In this document: piece after piece, positions 60,818 to 64,000 of the stretch
Position numbering within the stretch: position 1 is the first letter of the stretch
How the letters are laid out: each line of letters begins with the position of its first letter
Assembly (NCBI RefSeq): GCF_036077095.1
Contig: NZ_CP107960.1
Coordinates: 1,674,001 to 1,738,000, forward strand
Origin: Streptomyces sp. NBC_00376
GTDB taxonomy: Bacteria > Actinomycetota > Actinomycetes > Streptomycetales > Streptomycetaceae
Length of the DNA: 64,000 nucleotides
Direction of reading: 5' to 3'
Notes under the pieces: generated by a model
The model's input: the letters and a program-made list of their open reading frames with translations, nothing else
What the model was told of the DNA's origin: nothing
Database searches by the model: none
Position numbers and translations under genes: made by a program

Positions 60818-61219
60818 CTAGCTCCCTCGGTAAACGGAGTAGCCGAACGGGTTGAGCAGCAGCGGTACGTGGTAGTGCTCGCCCGGTACGACGGCGAAGG
60901 TGATCGCCACTTCCGGGAAGAAGGCACCGCTGTCCCTTACGCGGGGGGCGTCCTGCTGCGCCTCGGCTTGCTTCTTGGCTGCGAAGTACGCCTCGGTCTC
61001 GAAGTCGAGACGTACATGGGTGGTGCCCTCCGGCAGCGCCGGCAGGTCCTTGCATCGCCCGTCCGCGTCGGTCGCGGATCCGCCGAGTGCCGTCCAAGGT
61101 GCGTCGCTGCCGCTGCGGGCTGCGAGCGTGATGGCGACGGCCGCGGCGGGGCGGCCGATGCTGGTGTCCAGGATGTGGGTGGACACCGATGCGGTGGTGT
61201 CGGTGCTCAAGACCGTCAC
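60818..61219 (-). CDS. uraH: 5-hydroxyisourate hydrolase (transthyretin-like)
   Basis: This 133-aa enzyme hydrolyses 5-hydroxyisourate to OHCU. It carries the N-terminal STHILDTSIGRPAAAVAITL motif with the catalytic histidine and ends in the family-typical YHVPLLLNPFGYSVYRGS. Its GTG start overlaps the uraD stop by 4 bases (GTGA), indicating coupled translation. The uricase gene follows 6 bases after the stop. Confidence 0.95.
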   Translation of the reverse strand: MTVLSTDTTASVSTHILDTSIGRPAAAVAITLAARSGSDAPWTALGGSATDADGRCKDLPALPEGTTHVRLDFETEAYFAAKKQAEAQQDAPRVRDSGAFFPEVAITFAVVPGEHYHVPLLLNPFGYSVYRGS

Positions 61220-61725
61220 TCTCCTTCGGTTACGAGACGGGTAAGCCGGATGCGGTTGATCTTGCCCAGCTCGGTGCGCACGTTTCCGCGCTCCTGCTCG
61301 GGCGAGTTCCCGATCCGGGACTTCACCGCGTCGCGCATCTGCTCGCCGGTGGCTCCGGTGGCGCAGATCAGGAAGACATGTCCGAACCGCTCCTGGTAGG
61401 CCAGGTTCAGTTCGAGCATCTCGGCCTTGAGTTCCTCGGTGGCGCCGGCCATACCCCGCTGTTCGCGGGAGGAGGTCGGGTCCCCGGGCTTCGGGCGGCC
61501 GATCGGCGGGTGACCGGCCATCGCGTCGGCCAGATCCTGAGTGGTCAGCGCGGCCGTGGCGGCATCGCTGGAACTGAGGAGGGCTTCCGCGGTGGTGTAC
61601 GGGCGTCGGGAGAGGATCGCTCTTCCCCATGCCGCGCTGGCGCACACCTCGTGCAACGCGGTGGTGGCCTCGTCGTCCGCCAGGGTGTTGAACCGGGCGA
61701 GGCCCGGTGTGGAGCTCGAAGTCAC
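61216..61725 (-). CDS. uraD: OHCU decarboxylase
   Basis: This 169-aa enzyme decarboxylates OHCU to S-allantoin, completing the urate oxidation pathway. Diagnostic segments are AMAGHPPIGRP with the catalytic histidine and LNLAYQERFGHVFLICATG. The GTG at 61725 has GGAGG 5 bases upstream. It is the first gene of the uraD-uraH-uricase operon, and a good promoter with a palindrome lies 60-100 bases upstream. Confidence 0.93.
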   Translation of the reverse strand: MTSSSTPGLARFNTLADDEATTALHEVCASAAWGRAILSRRPYTTAEALLSSSDAATAALTTQDLADAMAGHPPIGRPKPGDPTSSREQRGMAGATEELKAEMLELNLAYQERFGHVFLICATGATGEQMRDAVKSRIGNSPEQERGNVRTELGKINRIRLTRLVTEGE

Positions 61726-61786
61726 GGGAGCCTCCGTGGCTGTTTTCGCTGTGCGTTTTTCGCTTCGCGTCGGTCGGGCTGCGGAT

Positions 61787-61826
61787 AGCTAACGCCCTCC
61801 GCAACATCACGTCAACACTTTGTTGA
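61787..61826 (-). promoter_or_regulatory. Promoter and palindromic operator of the urate operon
   Basis: On the minus strand, a -35 TTGACG (61815-61810) and a -10 TTAGCT (61792-61787) are 17 bases apart. The palindrome TCAACACTTTGTTGA (61812-61826, 6-base arms) overlaps the -35. A repressor bound there would block transcription; the HTH protein encoded at 61916-62293 is the nearest candidate. Confidence 0.65.
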
Positions 61827-61845
61827 AATTATGCGAACGCAAAAA

Positions 61846-61873
61846 GCCGTCGCCCGGTGCTCCGGACGACGGC
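61846..61873 (-). terminator. Rho-independent terminator after the HTH gene
   Basis: GCCGTCG at 61846-61852 pairs with CGACGGC at 61867-61873, with an inner CCGG/CCGG pairing. On the minus strand it is followed by TTTTT. It lies 43 bases after the HTH gene stop and separates that gene from the urate operon promoter. Confidence 0.85.
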
Positions 61874-61915
61874 CCTCCGCGGTCTTGTGCGGCCTTCGCT
61901 CACCTACCGCCTCAA

Positions 61916-62293
61916 CTACTCGCCTTTGGCGGCATTTTCCCTGTTCAGGTAGTTGTAGACGGTGAAGCGGCTGACCCCCAGCGCTCCTGCCACCGTCTCC
62001 ACGCCGTGCCGTACCGAGAAGGCACCACGTGCCTCCAGGGTCCGCACCACCGACTGTTTGGTCCTGCGGTCCAGGTCGGCGAGCGGCATGCCGTGCCGGC
62101 GCTCCATGGCGACCAGGATGTGATCGAGGGACTCCGAGAGCTGTGGCAGCCGGACGGCTATGACGTCCTCGCCCTCCCAGGCCAGTACGACATCGTCGGG
62201 CTGGGCCTGCCCGGGTCCGAGCAGCTCGGCGCCCATGGCGTCGACGAGCGGCTTGACCGCGGTGACGAGCGGGTGATCGGCCGGTTCGGTCAC
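61916..62293 (-). CDS. Small HTH regulator (DauR/YheO-like HTH), candidate urate-operon repressor
   Basis: This 125-aa protein has a poorly conserved N-terminal half and a C-terminal helix-turn-helix (VAGALGVSRFTVYNYLNREN, about residues 98-117) of the DauR/YheO type. The preceding LDRRTKQSVVRTLEARGAFS is typical of that family. It begins with a GTG overlapping the stop of the thiamine-binding-like gene by 4 bases. Its position directly upstream of the uraD operon suggests it senses a purine-derived signal and acts at the palindrome at 61812-61826; this is an inference. Confidence 0.75.
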   Translation of the reverse strand: MTEPADHPLVTAVKPLVDAMGAELLGPGQAQPDDVVLAWEGEDVIAVRLPQLSESLDHILVAMERRHGMPLADLDRRTKQSVVRTLEARGAFSVRHGVETVAGALGVSRFTVYNYLNRENAAKGE

Positions 62294-62541
62294 TTGGACT
62301 CCTCTCCGACCACGTTCACCTGGAGGGACACCCGGGTGGCACCCGATGCCAGGGCGCGGCGCAGCAGCGAGTCCACCGCGGCCAGCACTTCGTCCGCCCC
62401 GCCCTCCGCCGTATTGCCGAAGGGGCCGACGTCCACTGCGTCCAGGTCGGCCGACTGGATGACCTCGCGGGCCACGACCGCGTGGGCGGGCGCCTCGTCG
62501 AGATCGAAGGGCTCGGTGGTGAACTCCACTCTCAAGCGCAC
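62290..62541 (-). CDS. Thiamine-binding-like protein (MTH1187/YkoF fold)
   Basis: This 83-aa protein starts at a GTG with GGGAGG upstream. Its sequence (RLRVEFTTEPFDLDEAPAHA, later ADEVLAAVDSLLRRALASGA and VSLQVNVVGE) fits the small MTH1187/YkoF-like family, some of which bind thiamine or related ligands. The 4-base overlap with the HTH gene suggests the two proteins work together, perhaps as ligand sensor and DNA-binding partner. The role in purine catabolism is inferred from position only. Confidence 0.65.
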   Translation of the reverse strand: MRLRVEFTTEPFDLDEAPAHAVVAREVIQSADLDAVDVGPFGNTAEGGADEVLAAVDSLLRRALASGATRVSLQVNVVGEESK

Positions 62542-62639
62542 TGTGCCTCCCTCATGCGTTCGCCGCGTCGCTGTGAAGCCCGCGGCTCGGGCCCGACCCT
62601 AACGGACCCGGGTCGGGCCGTGGGGAGATCGGACGGGCC

Positions 62640-63914
62640 TCAGTGCCCGGCCGGGCGCGGGTCCGGGCAGGGCAGTACGCAGACGGCGACCGGGGCGGTG
62701 AACGCCTCACCCGTGCGGGTCAGGGAGCCGTCGCGGGCGCCGACCCGGAAGACCGTCACCGTGCTGGACCTCTGGTTGGCCGCGAAGAGCAGCTTCCCGT
62801 CGGGCGAGAAGGCGGTGTGCCGGGGGAAGTCGCCGCCGACGGGCACGGTGTCGAGCAGCCGGAGCGCGGCCCCGTCCTGCTCGACGGCGTAGCGCGCGAT
62901 GCTGTTGTGCCCCCGGTTGGCGAGGTAGGCGAACCGGCCGTCGGCGGTGACCAGGAACTGCGCCGGGTAGCTGGTGCCGGCGTCGCCCCGGTCCGTGGCC
63001 GGCGTGGGCCGGGGGCGTGGGTGGTTGCCGTCCGCGGAGGGTTTCCACAGAGCGCCCGCACCGGTCCCGGTGGGCTGCGGGGCGCCCGGGGAGAGGGTGC
63101 CGGTGACGGGGTCGTAGCCGCAGACGACGGCGGTGTTGTCGACCTCGCAGGCCAGGTAGGCGTGGCGGCCACCGGGGTGGAACGTGAGGTGCCGGGGTCC
63201 GGCGCCGGGGCGCAGCGTCGCGCGGGAGACCTCGTCGAGCGTGCCGCGCCGCTCGTCCAGCCGGTACGTGTACACGGTGTCGTTGCCGAGGTCCACGGCG
63301 AGGACGTGGCCGCCGTCGGGGGTGGTGATGATCTGGTGGGCGTGCGGTCCGTCCTGGCCGGGGCCGGGCGGCGGGCCGGTGTGGGCGACCAGGTCGGTAC
63401 GCTCCCCCAGCGATCCGTCGCCCCCGATGGGGTGCACCGCGACGCTGCCCGAGGTGTAGTTCGCGGTGAGCAGCCACCTTCCGGTGGGGTGGACGGACAG
63501 ATGGGTGGGCCCGGCCCCGCCCGTACCGCGCGTTCCGAGCACCCGGTGGCCGCCGTCCGGCGACAGGGCGATGGCGCTCACGCTGCCCCGGTCCTGTTCG
63601 TCGACCGCGTAGACGGTGGCACCCGAGGGGTGCATGGCCAGGTACGAGGGGTCGGCCACGCCCGTGATCACGGGACCGGCGGTGATGGCCCCGGTGACGG
63701 CGTCGTAGCCGGCCGTCCCGATTCCGGTGCCGCCGCCCTCGGCCGAGGTGTACGTGCCGATGAGCAGCCGCGGGGTGGTGCGCGGGCGCGGGCCGACGGC
63801 GGCCGCGGGATCCGGCGCGGGCCCCGGGGAGCGGGGCGGCGCGGGAGCCACCGACAGGGCCGCGCCCGCGACGAGCGCTCCGAGGACGGTGCGCCGGCTG
63901 GTGGCGTGGTTCAT
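62640..63914 (-). CDS. Secreted lactonase-family beta-propeller protein
   Basis: This 424-aa protein has a twin-arginine signal (TSRRTVLGALVAGAALSVAP) followed by a Pro/Ala-rich linker and a seven-bladed propeller of the 6-phosphogluconolactonase-like (YbhE) type, with repeated segments such as PSYLAMHPSGATVYAVDE, PTHLSVHPTGRWLLTANYTS and PRHLTFHPGGRHAYLACEVD. Cytoplasmic members hydrolyse 6-phosphogluconolactone. An exported form in Streptomyces probably acts on another substrate. The ATG at 63914 has GAGGTG 6 bases upstream. The gene is co-directional with the purine cluster but 98 bp away and probably separate. Confidence 0.85.
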   Translation of the reverse strand: MNHATSRRTVLGALVAGAALSVAPAPPRSPGPAPDPAAAVGPRPRTTPRLLIGTYTSAEGGGTGIGTAGYDAVTGAITAGPVITGVADPSYLAMHPSGATVYAVDEQDRGSVSAIALSPDGGHRVLGTRGTGGAGPTHLSVHPTGRWLLTANYTSGSVAVHPIGGDGSLGERTDLVAHTGPPPGPGQDGPHAHQIITTPDGGHVLAVDLGNDTVYTYRLDERRGTLDEVSRATLRPGAGPRHLTFHPGGRHAYLACEVDNTAVVCGYDPVTGTLSPGAPQPTGTGAGALWKPSADGNHPRPRPTPATDRGDAGTSYPAQFLVTADGRFAYLANRGHNSIARYAVEQDGAALRLLDTVPVGGDFPRHTAFSPDGKLLFAANQRSSTVTVFRVGARDGSLTRTGEAFTAPVAVCVLPCPDPRPAGH

Positions 63915-64000
63915 GCGAGGCACCTCGTGTGGGGTCGGGCTGCATGGGTGGCACCAGCAACCCTGGCCCGCCCCGGAGCTCATCGGCAACCGGCGCAATT

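Noticed and set aside
35000..64000. CRISPR array
   Set aside because: No regularly spaced identical repeats were seen anywhere in the window.

Overview
The window is high-GC actinobacterial DNA and almost certainly comes from a Streptomyces chromosome. Supporting signs are the pervasive GTG starts with GGAGG-type ribosome sites, a complete set of Pgl genes, the HTH(DUF5753)-DUF397 pair, a chitinase promoter carrying the 12-bp direct repeats known from Streptomyces, a GH46 chitosanase, and Tat and lipoprotein signals.

Positions 1 to about 40.6 kb form a large phage-defence island. Its backbone is a type 2 BREX (Pgl, phage growth limitation) system on the minus strand: pglW (34721-30300), pglX (17789-14115) and pglY (2699 to beyond the left edge). 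pglZ and any brxD/brxHI genes would lie off the left edge. The backbone is interrupted by other conflict genes. A DUF4011-helicase-Vsr-type nuclease (Hhe-like, 2,254 aa) follows pglW. A plus-strand EACC1 / caspase-STAND-WD40 pair sits between it and pglX. Between pglX and pglY lie an HTH-DUF397 pair, an IS5-family element, a 1,156-aa SF1 helicase, a small HATPase, an OLD-family ATPase-TOPRIM nuclease, a PIN-like protein and an orphan 208-aa protein. Right of pglW are two tandem paralogous nuclease-helicase proteins (DUF2075/Schlafen-like) sharing a duplicated leader, then a decayed IS1182-type transposase that may mark the island border. pglX carries an in-frame G7 tract and an abrupt fall in GC content after its NPPY motif. 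These suggest phase variation and exchange of the target-recognition part.

Positions 40.7-55.2 kb look like ordinary accessory chromosome: a sugar-type solute-binding lipoprotein divergent from a TetR regulator with a perfect palindrome between them, a GH18 chitinase, a three-gene set (ankyrin protein, MoxR-type AAA+ ATPase, metallopeptidase-like/VWA protein), an FnIII lipoprotein, an amidohydrolase, a DinB-like protein, an alpha/beta hydrolase, a secreted SH3 protein and a GH46 chitosanase.

Positions 55.2-62.6 kb are a purine/urate catabolism cluster. It has two NCS2 nucleobase permeases flanking an 8-oxoguanine deaminase, then uraD-uraH-uricase as a tightly coupled operon converting urate to allantoin, and a small HTH regulator with a thiamine-binding-like (MTH1187/YkoF) partner. 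A secreted beta-propeller lactonase-like protein closes the window. All calls rest on reading motifs and architecture by eye. No database search was run.
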